From the NCBI RefSeq assembly GCF_006438845.1, contig NZ_RCZJ01000002.1, positions 1,223,086 to 1,287,085 on the forward strand: a stretch of 64,000 bases of DNA, in the 5' to 3' direction. Positions 18,494-30,022 of the stretch are shown here, piece by piece. Source of the DNA: Variovorax ginsengisoli. GTDB taxonomy: Bacteria > Pseudomonadota > Gammaproteobacteria > Burkholderiales > Burkholderiaceae_C. The notes beneath the pieces are model-generated. The model did no database searches, was not told where the DNA came from, and was given only the letters and a program-made list of their open reading frames with translations. How positions within the stretch are numbered: the stretch's first letter is position 1; the number at the start of each line of letters is the position of its first letter. The position numbers were made by a program, and so were the translations under genes.

Positions 18494-19231
18494 ATGAAAC
18501 GCGATCTGCCGACCCTCGCGCTCTACGAGCAGGTGAAGGAATTCATCTCTCGCAAGATCCAGGACGGCACCTGGCCGGCCGGCCATCGGCTGCCGTCGGA
18601 GCATGAACTGGTCGCGCAGTTCGGCGTGGCCCGCATGACGGTGAACCGCGCGTTGCGTGAACTGGTCGAGCAGGGCCGCATCACTCGCGTGGCCGGTGTC
18701 GGCAGCTTCGTCGCCGAAGACAAGCCGCAGTCGACGTTGCTGCAGATCGCCAACATCGCGAGCGAGATCCGCCAGCGCGGGCACGACTACCGGTGCCGGA
18801 TGCTCACGGTCGAACGCATCGCCGCGTCGCCCGACGTGGCGGCCTGGCTCGGCCTGCACGCGGGCGAATCGGTGTTCCACAGCGTGTGCCTGCACCTCGA
18901 GAACGAGACGCCGGTGCAACTCGAGGAGCGCTATGTAAATCCGGCGGTCGTGCCGACGTACCTCGACCAGGACTTCGAAGCGACGCCGCCCAGCGAATAC
19001 CTGGTGCGCAACGTCCCGTTCGACCAGATCGAGCACCTGGTGGACGCCGTGCTGCCCACGGCCGAACAGGCCGAGCGGCTGGCGATGTCGGCCGCCGAGC
19101 CTTGCCTGCTGCTGACGCGTCGCACCTGGACGCGCACCACGCCCGTCACCTGGGTGCGCTGCCTGCATCCGGCGTCCCGCTACCGCCTCGGCAGCCGCTT
19201 TCGCCCCGACGGCAACCCCAGCTTCGGCTGA
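18494..19231 (+). CDS. hutC: Histidine utilisation repressor (GntR family, HutC)
   Basis: A 245-residue regulator. The N-terminal winged helix has the GntR pattern GTWPAGHRLPSEHELVAQFGVARMTVNRALRELVEQG (about residues 26-62). The C-terminal UTRA effector domain runs from about residue 90 (SEIRQRGHDYRCRML, LEERYVNP). HutC proteins repress hut genes until urocanate binds. The gene sits between the importer and hutH. The three TGTATA-type operators in the region are its likely targets, including one just before hutH. Confidence 0.93.
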   Translation: MKRDLPTLALYEQVKEFISRKIQDGTWPAGHRLPSEHELVAQFGVARMTVNRALRELVEQGRITRVAGVGSFVAEDKPQSTLLQIANIASEIRQRGHDYRCRMLTVERIAASPDVAAWLGLHAGESVFHSVCLHLENETPVQLEERYVNPAVVPTYLDQDFEATPPSEYLVRNVPFDQIEHLVDAVLPTAEQAERLAMSAAEPCLLLTRRTWTRTTPVTWVRCLHPASRYRLGSRFRPDGNPSFG

Positions 19232-19279
19232 GGTCTTCCACGCATGCCGTTGGACACCCTCGCTCACGCGCCGAACCAC

Positions 19280-19292
19280 CTGTATAGACAAG
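19280..19292. promoter_or_regulatory. HutC-like operator 3, directly on the hutH start region
   Basis: CTGTATAGACAAG with core TGTATAGACA at 19281-19290. It ends 4 nt before the hutH ATG at 19297 and occupies the place where a ribosome site would be; no clear Shine-Dalgarno is visible. A promoter further upstream, inside or after hutC, would have its transcript start near this site. Confidence 0.75.
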
Positions 19293-19296
19293 CACC

Positions 19297-20862
19297 ATGA
19301 CCGGTCATCAGAACGCAACATCCGCCGCCAGGACCCTCACGCCGGGCGCCGTCGATCTCCCGCTGCTGCGCGCGATCCACGTGGGCGGCGTGACCTTGGC
19401 GCTCGACCCGTCGACCGCCGCCGGCATGCGTGCATCGCAAGAGGCCGTGCAGCGCATCGTCGACAACGACGAGGTGGTCTACGGCATCAACACCGGCTTC
19501 GGCAAGCTGGCCAGCACGCGCATCGGCAACGACCATCTCGCCGAGCTGCAGCGCAACCTGGTGCTCTCGCACAGCGTGGGCACGGGCGAGCCGCTGGCGG
19601 CGCCGGTGGTGCGGCTGGTGCTGGCGACCAAGGCCGTGAGCCTGGCGCGCGGGCATTCGGGCGTGCGGCCCGAACTGGTCGACGCACTGCTCGCGCTCTT
19701 CAATGCCGGTGTCGTGCCGCGCATTCCGGCCAAGGGCTCGGTCGGCGCGTCGGGTGACCTGGCGCCGCTCGCGCACATGGCCTGCGTGCTGATCGGCGAG
19801 GGCGAGGCGACGCTGGCCGACGGCCGCGTCGTCAGCGGTGCCGACGCGATGCGCAGCATCGGCCTAGAGCCTTTCGTGCTCGGCCCGAAGGAGGGCCTCG
19901 CACTCCTCAACGGAACGCAGGTGTCGACCGCGCTGGCACTGGCTGGCCTGTTCGGCGCGGAGAACGTCTTCGCCGCCGCACTGATGTCGAGCGCGCTGTC
20001 GCTCGAAGCGATCCAGGGTTCGATCAAGCCCTTCGATGCGCGCATTCATGCGGCACGCGGCCAGCCGGGCCAGATGGCGGTGGCGGCCGCGGTGCGCGCG
20101 CTGCTCGATGGCAGCGACATCGTGCCCTCGCATGCCGACTGCGGCCGCGTGCAGGACCCGTATTCGGTGCGCTGCATCCCACAAGTCATGGGCGCCTGCC
20201 TGGACAACATCACCCACGCCGCGCGCGTGCTGGTGATCGAGGCCAACGCCGCGTCGGACAATCCGCTGGTCTTCACCGACACCGGTGACGTGATCTCCGG
20301 CGGCAACTTCCACGCCGAGCCGGTGGCTTTCGCGGCCGACATCCTCGCCCTCGCCATCTCCGAGATCGGCGCGATCGCCGAGCGCCGCATCGCGCTGCTG
20401 CTCGACACCGGCCTGTCGGGCCTGCCGCCGTTCCTCGTGCGCGATGGCGGCCTCAACTCGGGCTTCATGATCGCGCAGGTGACGGCCGCGGCGCTGGCAT
20501 CGGAGAACAAGTCGCTCGCGCATCCGGCCAGCGTCGACAGCCTGCCGACCTCGGCCAACCAGGAAGACCATGTGTCGATGGCGACCTTCGCGGCGCGCCG
20601 GCTCGGCGACATGGTCGACAACACGGCCGTGGTCGTCGGCATCGAGGCGATGTGTGCGGCGCAGGGCATCGAACTCAAGCGCGATCCGGCGGCGGTGCTG
20701 AAAAGCTCGCCGCTGGTCGAGGCCGAGCTGAACACCATCCGGCGCCAGGTCGCCTTTCTCGAACGCGACCGCTACCTCGCACCCGACATCCAGGCCATGC
20801 GGCAGTGGGCCCTCACGGCCGAATTGCCCGACGCCCTGCTGAACATCCTGCCCAGTCACTGA
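19297..20862 (+). CDS. hutH: Histidine ammonia-lyase
   Basis: A 521-residue cytoplasmic enzyme that converts histidine to trans-urocanate and ammonia, the first step of the hut pathway. The internal cofactor MIO forms from A151-S152-G153 in [15 protein letters not shown]. Further family markers are [10 protein letters not shown] near residue 62 and [15 protein letters not shown] near 424. It is preceded by a HutC operator and followed 13 bp later by hutU, so it leads the catabolic operon. Confidence 0.97.
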   Translation: MTGHQNATSAARTLTPGAVDLPLLRAIHVGGVTLALDPSTAAGMRASQEAVQRIVDNDEVVYGINTGFGKLASTRIGNDHLAELQRNLVLSHSVGTGEPLAAPVVRLVLATKAVSLARGHSGVRPELVDALLALFNAGVVPRIPAKGSVGASGDLAPLAHMACVLIGEGEATLADGRVVSGADAMRSIGLEPFVLGPKEGLALLNGTQVSTALALAGLFGAENVFAAALMSSALSLEAIQGSIKPFDARIHAARGQPGQMAVAAAVRALLDGSDIVPSHADCGRVQDPYSVRCIPQVMGACLDNITHAARVLVIEANAASDNPLVFTDTGDVISGGNFHAEPVAFAADILALAISEIGAIAERRIALLLDTGLSGLPPFLVRDGGLNSGFMIAQVTAAALASENKSLAHPASVDSLPTSANQEDHVSMATFAARRLGDMVDNTAVVVGIEAMCAAQGIELKRDPAAVLKSSPLVEAELNTIRRQVAFLERDRYLAPDIQAMRQWALTAELPDALLNILPSH

Positions 20863-20875
20863 AAGGACCCACGCC

Positions 20876-22588
<1,713 letters not shown>

Positions 22589-22612
22589 ACCCTGATCTCA
22601 ACGAAAGCCACC

Positions 22613-23359
22613 ATGCAGATCCGCCGTCATCTCCTCATCGCCGCCATCGCATCGGCCGCCGCGTTCACCGGCCTCGCCCACGCACAGGCCGTCCTCACCG
22701 TCGGCACCGACGCCACCTTCCCGCCGATGGAGTTCGTCGAGAACGGGAAGCGCACCGGCTTCGACGTCGAGCTGGTCGAGGCCGTCGGCAAGGCCATGGG
22801 ACGTAAGGTCGAATGGGTCGACATCGACTTCAAGGGACTGATCCCCGGCCTGATGTCCAAGCGCTTCGACATGGCCGTGTCGGCCATCTACATCACCGAC
22901 GAGCGCAAGAAGGTCGTCGACTTCACCGTGCCGTATTACGCAGGTGGTCTGGTCGCGATGGTCAAGGCCGACAACACGACGATCAAGTCGCCAAGCGACC
23001 TGAACGGCAAGAAGGTCAGCGTGCAGGTGGGCACCAAGTCGGTCAGCTTCGTGAAGGAGAAGTACCCACAGGTGCAGCTGATGGAAGTCGAGAAGAACCA
23101 GGAGATGTTCAATCTGGTCGACATCGGCCGCAGCGACGCGGCCGTCACCGGCAAGCCCGCCGCCTACCAGTACACGCGCACGCGCCCCGGCCTGAAGGTG
23201 CTCGACGAGCAGCTCACCACCGAGGAATACGGCATGGCGATCCGCAAGGACACGCCCGAGCTGACCAAGGCGGTGAACGACGCCATCGCGAAGCTCAAGG
23301 CCGACGGCACCTACGCAACCATCGTGAAGAAGTGGTTCAGCAACACGGCGACGAAGTGA
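22613..23359 (+). CDS. Amino-acid ABC transporter substrate-binding protein (HisJ/GlnH-like)
   Basis: A 248-residue periplasmic binding protein with a signal peptide (LLIAAIASAAAFTGLAHAQA). The mature start AVLTVGTDATFPPMEF, FDVELVEAVGKAMG and FDMAVSAIYITDERKKVVDFTVPY are hallmarks of the polar amino-acid family SBP_bac_3. Position inside the hut operon suggests histidine or urocanate as ligand. It is followed by one permease gene but no ATPase gene, so the transporter is incomplete here. Confidence 0.92.
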   Translation: MQIRRHLLIAAIASAAAFTGLAHAQAVLTVGTDATFPPMEFVENGKRTGFDVELVEAVGKAMGRKVEWVDIDFKGLIPGLMSKRFDMAVSAIYITDERKKVVDFTVPYYAGGLVAMVKADNTTIKSPSDLNGKKVSVQVGTKSVSFVKEKYPQVQLMEVEKNQEMFNLVDIGRSDAAVTGKPAAYQYTRTRPGLKVLDEQLTTEEYGMAIRKDTPELTKAVNDAIAKLKADGTYATIVKKWFSNTATK

Positions 23360-23372
23360 CCCGGTCCCGCTG

Positions 23373-24041
23373 ATGGATCTGGACTTCACACCGGTCTGGG
23401 CTGGCTGGGCCGACCTGCTGCGCGGGGCGCTGGTCACGGTAGAGATCACCGCGTGCGCGCTGGCGCTCGGCTGCGTGCTCGGCTTGCTGGTGGGCATCGG
23501 CCGGCTGAACCCGAAGCGCCGCTGGCTCTACGGCGTGTGCACGGCGTACGTTGCGGTGATCCGCGGCACGCCGCTGCTGGTGCAGCTCTTCATTCTGTTC
23601 TTCGGGCTGCCGCACTTCGGCATCCTGCTGCCGGCTTTCCTGTGCGGCGTGCTGGGGCTGGGCGTGTATTCCGGCGCTTACGTGTCGGAGATCGTGCGCG
23701 GCGCCATCCAGTCGATCGATCGCGGGCAGACGCTGGCGGCGCAGTCGCTCGGCATGACGCCGGCGGTGGCGATGCGGCAGATCGTGCTGCCGCAGGCGGT
23801 GGTGCGCATGATTCCCCCACTCGGCAACGAGTTCATCGCTTTGATCAAGAACTCGGCGCTGGTGTCGCTGCTGACCATCCACGACGTGATGCACGAGGGC
23901 CAGAAGATCATCAGCGTGTCCTACCGCTCGCTCGAGGTGTATCTGGCGATTGCCCTTGTTTACTTCCTGTTGACGGGTTTCGTGACGCTGGTGCTGCGAC
24001 ATTGGGAACGCAAATTGGGACAAGGAGGATTGATTCGATGA
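23373..24041 (+). CDS. Amino-acid ABC transporter permease (HisM/GlnP-like)
   Basis: A 222-residue inner-membrane permease of the polar amino-acid class. The EAA-type coupling loop reads QTLAAQSLGMTPAVAMRQIVLPQAV (about residues 118-142), followed by PPLGNEFIALIKNSAL, both strongly conserved in the family. Four to five membrane segments are evident. It overlaps hutD by 4 nt. Only one permease is present, so it would act as a homodimer, and the ATPase must come from elsewhere. Confidence 0.92.
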   Translation: MDLDFTPVWAGWADLLRGALVTVEITACALALGCVLGLLVGIGRLNPKRRWLYGVCTAYVAVIRGTPLLVQLFILFFGLPHFGILLPAFLCGVLGLGVYSGAYVSEIVRGAIQSIDRGQTLAAQSLGMTPAVAMRQIVLPQAVVRMIPPLGNEFIALIKNSALVSLLTIHDVMHEGQKIISVSYRSLEVYLAIALVYFLLTGFVTLVLRHWERKLGQGGLIR

Positions 24042-24634
24042 CCCTGCAGCGTTTCGCGCGATCTGCCCTGCCGGTGACGCCATGGAAGAACGGCGGCGGC
24101 ACCACGCAGGAGGTGGTCTGCTTCCCGCCCGGTGCCGGGCTGGACGATTTCGACTGGCGCGTGAGCATCGCCACCATTGCGATGGGTGGCCCCTTCTCCG
24201 TCTTCACGGGCGTCGACCGCACCATCATGCTGCTCGAGGGCGACGGAGTGCGGCTGCAGTCGACCGGCTTCGACCATGCGCTCGATACGCCCCACCAGCC
24301 CTTCGCCTTCGACGGCGAGGCGGCGGTGGATTGCAGCCTGCTCGGCGGGCTCTCGACCGACTTCAACCTGATGGTGCGGCGTGCCCGCGGCCAAGCCACG
24401 CTGCGCGTCGTCTCGGAGCTGGCCACGCTGGACCGCAGTTCGCACGGCCTGCTGATGACGCTGGAAGGCCAGTGGCGCGTCGGCGGCGGCACGCTGAAGG
24501 AAGGCCAGGGCGTCTGGTGGGCCGGCGAGCCGCAGACCTGGACCGTCAAGCCGGCCAGCCGCGGCGCACGCCTGGCGGTAGTGCAGTGGCGGCCCGACGA
24601 CGCTGCGCCCGCCCTCGACGATCTCCACATCTGA
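24038..24634 (+). CDS. hutD: HutD family protein
   Basis: A 198-residue cupin-like protein. The opening [16 protein letters not shown] and [17 protein letters not shown] are characteristic of HutD. Family members sit in hut operons and appear to limit urocanate build-up, but the biochemical activity is unresolved. It starts inside the permease stop (ATGA), with AAGGAGG at 24022-24028, and hutI begins 5 nt after its stop, so it is tightly coupled to both. Confidence 0.93.
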   Translation: MTLQRFARSALPVTPWKNGGGTTQEVVCFPPGAGLDDFDWRVSIATIAMGGPFSVFTGVDRTIMLLEGDGVRLQSTGFDHALDTPHQPFAFDGEAAVDCSLLGGLSTDFNLMVRRARGQATLRVVSELATLDRSSHGLLMTLEGQWRVGGGTLKEGQGVWWAGEPQTWTVKPASRGARLAVVQWRPDDAAPALDDLHI

Positions 24635-24638
24635 TGAC

Positions 24639-25853
24639 ATGAAACCCTTCGACAACTGCCCATCCGCCGACGGCCTCTGGACCGGGTTACGACGCGCCGA
24701 CGCGCCGACGGCGTTGGCTGCCATCGTGGTCACGCAGGGCCTGATCCGCTGGTTCGGGCCGCAACCCGAGGTCCCGGCCGAGTTCCACGCGCTGCCGCGG
24801 CACGACGGTGGCGACGCGCTCGTCACGCCGGGCCTGGTCGACTGCCACACGCATCTGGTCTACGGCGGCCAGCGTGCCAACGAATTCGCGATGCGGCTGG
24901 CCGGTGCGAGCTACGAAGAGGTGGCCAAGGCCGGCGGCGGCATCGTCTCCAGCGTGCGCGCCACGCGCGAGGCGAGCGAAGACGAGCTGTTCGCGAGCGC
25001 CGGCAAGCGCCTTGAATCGCTGCTGGCCGAAGGCGTCTGCGCGATCGAGATCAAGTCGGGCTACGGGCTGTCGCTGGAGCACGAGCGCAAGCAACTGCGC
25101 GTGGCGCGCCGCCTCGGCGCCGCGTATGGCGTGACCGTGCGCACCACTTTCCTCGGTGCCCACGCGCTGCCGCCCGAATACGCGGGCCGCAGCGGGGCGT
25201 ACATCGACCTCGTGTGCGACGAGATGCTGCCCGCGCTGGCGGCCGAAGGGCTGGTCGACGCGGTGGACGTGTTCTGTGAGCGCATCGCCTTCTCGCTCGA
25301 GGAAACCGAGCGTGTGTTCCAGGCAGCGCAGCGGCTCGGCCTGCCGGTCAAGCTGCATGCCGAGCAGCTGTCGGACATGGGCGGTGCCGCACTGGCCGCG
25401 CGTTACGGCGCGCTGTCGTGCGACCACATCGAGCACCTGTCGCAGGTGGGCATCGACGCGATGCGCGACGCGGGCACGGTGGCCGTGCTGCTGCCGGGTG
25501 CGTTCTACACGCTGCGCGACACGACGGTGCCGCCGATCGCCGCGCTGCGTGCGGCCGGCGTGCCGATGGCGGTGTCGACAGACCACAACCCGGGCACCTC
25601 GCCGGCGCTCAGTTTGTTGTTGATGGTGAACATGGCGTGCACCTTGTTCCGCTTGACAGTGCCGGAGGCGATCGATGCGGTGACTTCGCATGCAGCGCGT
25701 GCGCTGGGGTTGCAGGCTACGCATGGATCGATCGGCGTTGGGATGCCTGCGAACTTCGTGCTATGGGATGTGCAGGAAGTGGCGGAGCTGGCTTATTGGT
25801 TCGGGCAGCGGCCTGCGCGCTCTGTGGTGCGGCAGGGGAGGGTGGTGGTGTGA
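24639..25853 (+). CDS. hutI: Imidazolonepropionase
   Basis: A 404-residue metal-dependent amidohydrolase that opens imidazolone propionate to N-formimidoyl-L-glutamate. The first metal ligands are H70 and H72 in [11 protein letters not shown]. Other markers are [10 protein letters not shown] near residue 130, [16 protein letters not shown] near 236 and STDHNPGTS near 310. The gene ends at a TGA at 25851-25853. Immediately after it the operon is interrupted by a 479-bp structured repeat before hutF. Confidence 0.97.
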   Translation: MKPFDNCPSADGLWTGLRRADAPTALAAIVVTQGLIRWFGPQPEVPAEFHALPRHDGGDALVTPGLVDCHTHLVYGGQRANEFAMRLAGASYEEVAKAGGGIVSSVRATREASEDELFASAGKRLESLLAEGVCAIEIKSGYGLSLEHERKQLRVARRLGAAYGVTVRTTFLGAHALPPEYAGRSGAYIDLVCDEMLPALAAEGLVDAVDVFCERIAFSLEETERVFQAAQRLGLPVKLHAEQLSDMGGAALAARYGALSCDHIEHLSQVGIDAMRDAGTVAVLLPGAFYTLRDTTVPPIAALRAAGVPMAVSTDHNPGTSPALSLLLMVNMACTLFRLTVPEAIDAVTSHAARALGLQATHGSIGVGMPANFVLWDVQEVAELAYWFGQRPARSVVRQGRVVV

Positions 25854-25875
25854 TCATGGTCGCTTGCTTTGCGGA

Positions 25876-26354
25876 GAGCGCCCGGCAGGCGGTGCGGGCC
25901 GGACGACCCCGGTGCGCCGGCCGCTTCGCGGCTGCCCTGCGGTGCTCGCGCCATCGGCTGCGTCGCAGAACTCGCTGCGTTCACTTCGTTCTCTTCGCTC
26001 AGACAGCTGCGACGAGTCAGATGTTGAAGCGCGCTGCGCGCGCAGCCGATGGCGCTGCGCTCCTCGGCGGCGCACAGGGGATCGCCCGGCCCGCACCGCC
26101 TGCCGGGCTTGGGGTGGCGCAATCGCTGCGCTCGCTGGACAGAGATGTCAACGATCGCGTCCACGTCGGTGGGTGGTGTGCCTTTGGGCGGCTGTTGAGG
26201 CTCCGGCGAGCACCGCAGGGGCAGGCGGATCAGGGCCGCGCGTGTCTGAGCGAAGCGAGTTTGCGCGGACCCCGCCTGAAACGAGGAGCAGCAGCGAAGT
26301 CCGAAGGACCGGAGACGTCTGCCGCCCAAAGGCATACCGCCCGCCGACGCCCCA
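25876..26354. repeat. 479-bp double-hairpin intergenic repeat, copy 1
   Basis: This stretch fills the 520-bp gap between hutI and hutF and recurs almost unchanged at 35725-36203. The first half (25880-26108) is a 229-bp imperfect palindrome whose ends are perfect 21-bp inverted arms (25880-25900 with 26088-26108). A second pair inside it is CGCCATCGGCTGCG with CGCAGCCGATGGCG. The second half is another foldback: 26164-26206 pairs almost fully with 26309-26349, including the perfect pair TGCCTTTGGGCGGC/GCCGCCCAAAGGCA. Open frames crossing it are arginine-rich and have no family resemblance. I regard it as a non-coding repeat. Confidence 0.85.
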
Positions 26355-26373
26355 CGCACAAAACGGTCAGCGT

Positions 26374-27753
26374 ATGACAGCAAGCACCGTAGCAAGCCAC
26401 GCATTGCTCCCGACAGGCTGGCAAAAGAACGTCCGCCTCGAATGGAACGACAACGGCCAACTGACCCACGTCGAACCGAACACGACAGCACCGGCGACGA
26501 CACGCGGCCCCGTCATCCCCGGCACCCCCAACCTCCACTCCCACGCCTTTCAGCGCGCCATTGCCGGCCTCACCGAATACCGCGGCGAGGCGAGCGACAG
26601 CTTCTGGAGCTGGCGCACGCTGATGTACCGCTTCGCGTTGCGGCTCGACCCGGCGCAACTCGAAGCCATCGCGCTCGGCCTGTACGTCGAGATGCTGGAA
26701 GCCGGCTACACGTCCGTGTGCGAGTTCCACTACGTGCACCACCAGGGCGACGGCCGGCCCTATGCCGACGATGCCGAGCTGGCGCATGCGCTGATGCGCG
26801 CAGCGCAGCGTGCAGGCATCGGACTCACGCTGCTGCCGGTGCTGTACCAGACCAGCGGCTTCGGCGCCAAGCCGCCGAGCGACGGGCAACGCCGCTTCAT
26901 CCGCTCGACCGACTCGATGCTGCGCCTGCTTGAAAAGCTCGAGCCACTGTGCGACGCGCAGGGCGCACGCCTCGGCCTCGCGCCGCACTCGCTGCGCGCG
27001 GTGCCGCCCGACGCGCTGCGCGACGTGCTCGCGGGCCTCCACGCGATCGACCCGACCGCACCGGTGCACATCCACATCGCCGAGCAGACGCAGGAGGTTG
27101 ACGACTGCGTGGCATGGAGCGGCCAACGCCCCGTGGCCTGGCTGCTCGACCATGCGCCGGTCGACGCGCGCTGGTGCCTGGTGCACGCGACGCACATGGA
27201 CGCCGACGAGTACCGCCGCGCTGCCGCAAGCGGTGCGGTCGCCGGGCTGTGCCCGACCACCGAGGCGAACCTTGGCGACGGCATCTTCGACCTGCCGGCC
27301 TGGCGTGCGGCCGGCGGCGCATGGGGCGTCGGTTCGGACAGCCACATCTGCGTGAACGCCGCGGAAGAACTGCTGATGCTCGAATACAGCCAGCGCCTCG
27401 CCACGCGCCAGCGCAATGTGGCGGCCGATGCATCGCAGCCCAACGTCGCGAGCGCCATGACGCTGTCGGCGGTGCAGGGCGGCGCGCAGGCATCCGGCCG
27501 CGCCATCGGCGGGCTCGCGGTCGGGCAGCAGGCCGACTTCACCGTGCTCGACGCCACGCACCCCGCGCTCGCCGGGCTCGATGCGCCCGACATGCTGTCA
27601 TCGCACGTCTTCGCCAGCCACCGCACCAGCGCGATCGACGCCGTGTGGGTGGCAGGGCAACCGCGGGTGCAGGCCGGCCGCCATCCGCTTCACGACATTG
27701 CATCGGCCGGCTTCATCGCCGCGCGTCGTCAACTGCTTCAGGATTCACGATGA
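26374..27753 (+). CDS. hutF: Formimidoylglutamate deiminase
   Basis: A 459-residue amidohydrolase that converts N-formimidoylglutamate to N-formylglutamate and ammonia. This marks the five-step hut route typical of pseudomonads and Burkholderiales. The metal ligands are H55 and H57 in NLHSHAFQRA. Further markers are HIHIAEQTQEV near residue 230, HATHMD near 270 and GVGSDSHICVNAAEEL near 323. It begins only 19 bp after the long repeat and has no obvious ribosome site. Its stop overlaps the hutG start by 4 nt. Confidence 0.95.
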   Translation: MTASTVASHALLPTGWQKNVRLEWNDNGQLTHVEPNTTAPATTRGPVIPGTPNLHSHAFQRAIAGLTEYRGEASDSFWSWRTLMYRFALRLDPAQLEAIALGLYVEMLEAGYTSVCEFHYVHHQGDGRPYADDAELAHALMRAAQRAGIGLTLLPVLYQTSGFGAKPPSDGQRRFIRSTDSMLRLLEKLEPLCDAQGARLGLAPHSLRAVPPDALRDVLAGLHAIDPTAPVHIHIAEQTQEVDDCVAWSGQRPVAWLLDHAPVDARWCLVHATHMDADEYRRAAASGAVAGLCPTTEANLGDGIFDLPAWRAAGGAWGVGSDSHICVNAAEELLMLEYSQRLATRQRNVAADASQPNVASAMTLSAVQGGAQASGRAIGGLAVGQQADFTVLDATHPALAGLDAPDMLSSHVFASHRTSAIDAVWVAGQPRVQAGRHPLHDIASAGFIAARRQLLQDSR

Positions 27754-28568
27754 GCTTTCATACGACCGAACCCCCCTTCCGCTTCCGCCAGGGCACGCGG
27801 CCCTTGCTGATCTCCATGCCGCACGTCGGCACGCACGTGCCGCCTGCGCTGGCCGCGCGCTTCACCGACGAAGCGCGGCAGGTGCCCGACACCGACTGGC
27901 ACCTCGAACGCCTCTACGACTTCGCCGACGCGCTCGGCGCGTCGGTGCTGGTCGCCACGCATTCGCGCTATGTGATCGACCTAAACCGCCCGCCGGACGG
28001 CGCCAGCCTCTATCCGGGCCAGAGCGTGACCGGCCTGTGCCCCGTCGACACCTTCGACAACACGCCGATCTACGAGGCCGGCGACGTGCCCCAAGACGAC
28101 GAGATCGCCGCGCGTCGCGAGGCCATCTGGCACCCGTACCACGCGAAGCTCACCGAAGAGCTCGCGCGCATCAAGGCGCAGCACGGCATCGCCGCGCTGT
28201 GGGACGCGCACTCGATCCGCTCGGTGCTGCCGCGTTTCTTCGAGGGCAAGCTGCCCGACCTCAACCTCGGCACCGCCAAAGGCGAGAGCTGCGATCCGAC
28301 GCTGGCGCAAACGCTGCTGGGCATCGCCGAGAGCGCACCGGGCTACACCGGCGTGCTCAACGGCCGCTTCACCGGCGGCTACATCACGCGTCACCACGGC
28401 AATCCCGCGCAGAACGTGCACGCGGTGCAACTGGAGATGACGCAGTCGAGCTACATGCAGGAGGCGCTGCCCTTCGACTACCTGCCCGAGGTGGCGGCCG
28501 GCGTGCAGCCGCGTGTGCGACGGATGATCGAGGCCGTGCTCGCGTTCGTCGAGACGAAGCGTGGCTGA
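27750..28568 (+). CDS. hutG: N-formylglutamate deformylase
   Basis: A 272-residue hydrolase that releases glutamate and formate from N-formylglutamate, the last step of the pathway. Markers of the N-formylglutamate amidohydrolase family are PLLISMPHVGTHVPP near residue 18, THSRYVIDLNRPPDGASLYPG near 70, WDAHSIRS near 151 and GYITRHHG near 210. It starts within the hutF stop. Its own 3' end overlaps the next gene by 8 nt. Confidence 0.95.
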   Translation: MSFHTTEPPFRFRQGTRPLLISMPHVGTHVPPALAARFTDEARQVPDTDWHLERLYDFADALGASVLVATHSRYVIDLNRPPDGASLYPGQSVTGLCPVDTFDNTPIYEAGDVPQDDEIAARREAIWHPYHAKLTEELARIKAQHGIAALWDAHSIRSVLPRFFEGKLPDLNLGTAKGESCDPTLAQTLLGIAESAPGYTGVLNGRFTGGYITRHHGNPAQNVHAVQLEMTQSSYMQEALPFDYLPEVAAGVQPRVRRMIEAVLAFVETKRG

Positions 28569-29946
28569 TGCAGCCTTCATCGATGCGCTGATCGCCGCGG
28601 CCGGTGCCGATGCGGTGCAGGTCGGCGACGCCGTGCCACTGCACCATCGAACCGACTGGAGCGGCGTCACGTCGGTGCAGCCGGTCGCGCTGGTGCGCCC
28701 GCGCAGCACCGACGCGGTCGCGGCCGTGCTGCGTGTGTGCAGCGAATTCCGCGTGCCGGTGGTGCCGCAGGGCGGCCTCACCGGCATGGCCGGCGGGGCG
28801 GTGCCGGTCGCGGGTGCGATCGCGCTGTCGCTCGGCCGCATGAACGCCGTCGAGTCGCTCGACACAGCAGCATCGACGATCACCGTGCAGGCCGGCGCCA
28901 CGCTGCAGGCGGTGCAGGAAGCGGCGGCCGCGCAAGGCTTGCAGGTCGGCGTCGACCTCGGTGCGCGCGGCTCGTGCCAGATCGGCGGCAACCTCGCGAC
29001 CAATGCCGGCGGCAACGGCGTGCTGCAGTTCGGGATGATGCGCGAGCAGGCGCTCGGGCTCGAGGTGGTGCTGGCCGACGGCACCGTGCTGCCCATGCTG
29101 CGGCCGATGATCAAGAACAACACGGGCTACGACCTGAAGCACTTCTTCATCGGCGCCGAAGGCACGCTCGGCGTGATCACGCGCGCGGTGCTTCGGTTGC
29201 ATCCTGCGCCGCGCGCCAAGGCCACGGTGCTGGTCGCGCTCGGTAGCTTCGAGCAGTCGCTGGCGTTGCTCGGCCGGCTGCAGGCACGGTTCCCCGGCGC
29301 GGTGGCGGCGTTCGAACTGATGTGGCGCGACTTCGTCGCCGCGTCGCTGCACTGGCAGTCGCTGCGCGAACCCTTTGACGCACCGCATCCGTTCGCCGCG
29401 CTGGTCGACGTGACGGGCAGCGACGAAGACGAATTGCGCGCGGCCATCGAGGAGCTGCTCGGCGAATCGATGGAAGCCGGCGAGGCGCTCGATGCCGTCA
29501 TCGCGCAATCACAGGCGCAGGCCCGCACGCTGTGGAAGATCCGCGAAGCCACGGCCGAGCTGCCGGCCCACATGCACCCGCCGATCAACTTCGACGTGAG
29601 CCTGCCGATGGCCGAGATCGGCCGCTTCGCCGACACCTGCCGCTCCGCGCTCGACGCGCGCTGGCCCGGCAACATCGCCGTCTTCTTCGGCCATGTGGGC
29701 GACAGCAACCTGCACATCTCGGTGGACGCCGGCACCGTCGGCGGCGACGAGCACGGCGTGGAGAAGCTGGTGTACGACCAGGTCGCCACATTCGGCGGCA
29801 GCGTGTCGGCCGAGCACGGCATCGGCACGCACAAGAAGCCCTATCTCGGCGCCAGCCGCACGCCGGCCGAGCTGGCCGCAATGCGCGCGATCAAGCAGGC
29901 GCTCGACCCGATGGGGCTGATGAATCCGGGGAAACTCTTCGACTGA
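28561..29946 (+). CDS. FAD-linked oxidase (GlcD / D-2-hydroxyacid dehydrogenase family)
   Basis: A 461-residue flavoprotein starting at GTG 28561, overlapping hutG by 8 nt. The FAD-binding domain has [16 protein letters not shown] near residue 62 and [25 protein letters not shown] near 141. The C-terminal substrate domain ends in [14 protein letters not shown] and MNPGKLFD, as in D-lactate, glycolate and D-2-hydroxyglutarate dehydrogenases. Such enzymes oxidise a 2-hydroxyacid and pass electrons to a carrier. The tight overlap suggests co-expression with the hut genes, but no hut step needs it; the substrate is unknown. Confidence 0.85.
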   Translation: MADAAFIDALIAAAGADAVQVGDAVPLHHRTDWSGVTSVQPVALVRPRSTDAVAAVLRVCSEFRVPVVPQGGLTGMAGGAVPVAGAIALSLGRMNAVESLDTAASTITVQAGATLQAVQEAAAAQGLQVGVDLGARGSCQIGGNLATNAGGNGVLQFGMMREQALGLEVVLADGTVLPMLRPMIKNNTGYDLKHFFIGAEGTLGVITRAVLRLHPAPRAKATVLVALGSFEQSLALLGRLQARFPGAVAAFELMWRDFVAASLHWQSLREPFDAPHPFAALVDVTGSDEDELRAAIEELLGESMEAGEALDAVIAQSQAQARTLWKIREATAELPAHMHPPINFDVSLPMAEIGRFADTCRSALDARWPGNIAVFFGHVGDSNLHISVDAGTVGGDEHGVEKLVYDQVATFGGSVSAEHGIGTHKKPYLGASRTPAELAAMRAIKQALDPMGLMNPGKLFD

Positions 29947-30022
29947 GCCTGGCGCGGGCGGTGCAGCGTCGCGATCACCCACCGCGACAAGCCCTTCGGC
30001 CGCTTCCTACAATCGCGGGCCT

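Noticed and set aside
25854..26096. Short arginine-rich reading frames in both copies of the long repeat
   Set aside because: They follow from palindromic GC-rich DNA, differ in length between copies and lack any ribosome site or family.
25876..26354. Insertion sequence or integron cassette in the hut operon
   Set aside because: No transposase or integrase frame, and no target duplication recognisable; the repeat is foldback DNA only.
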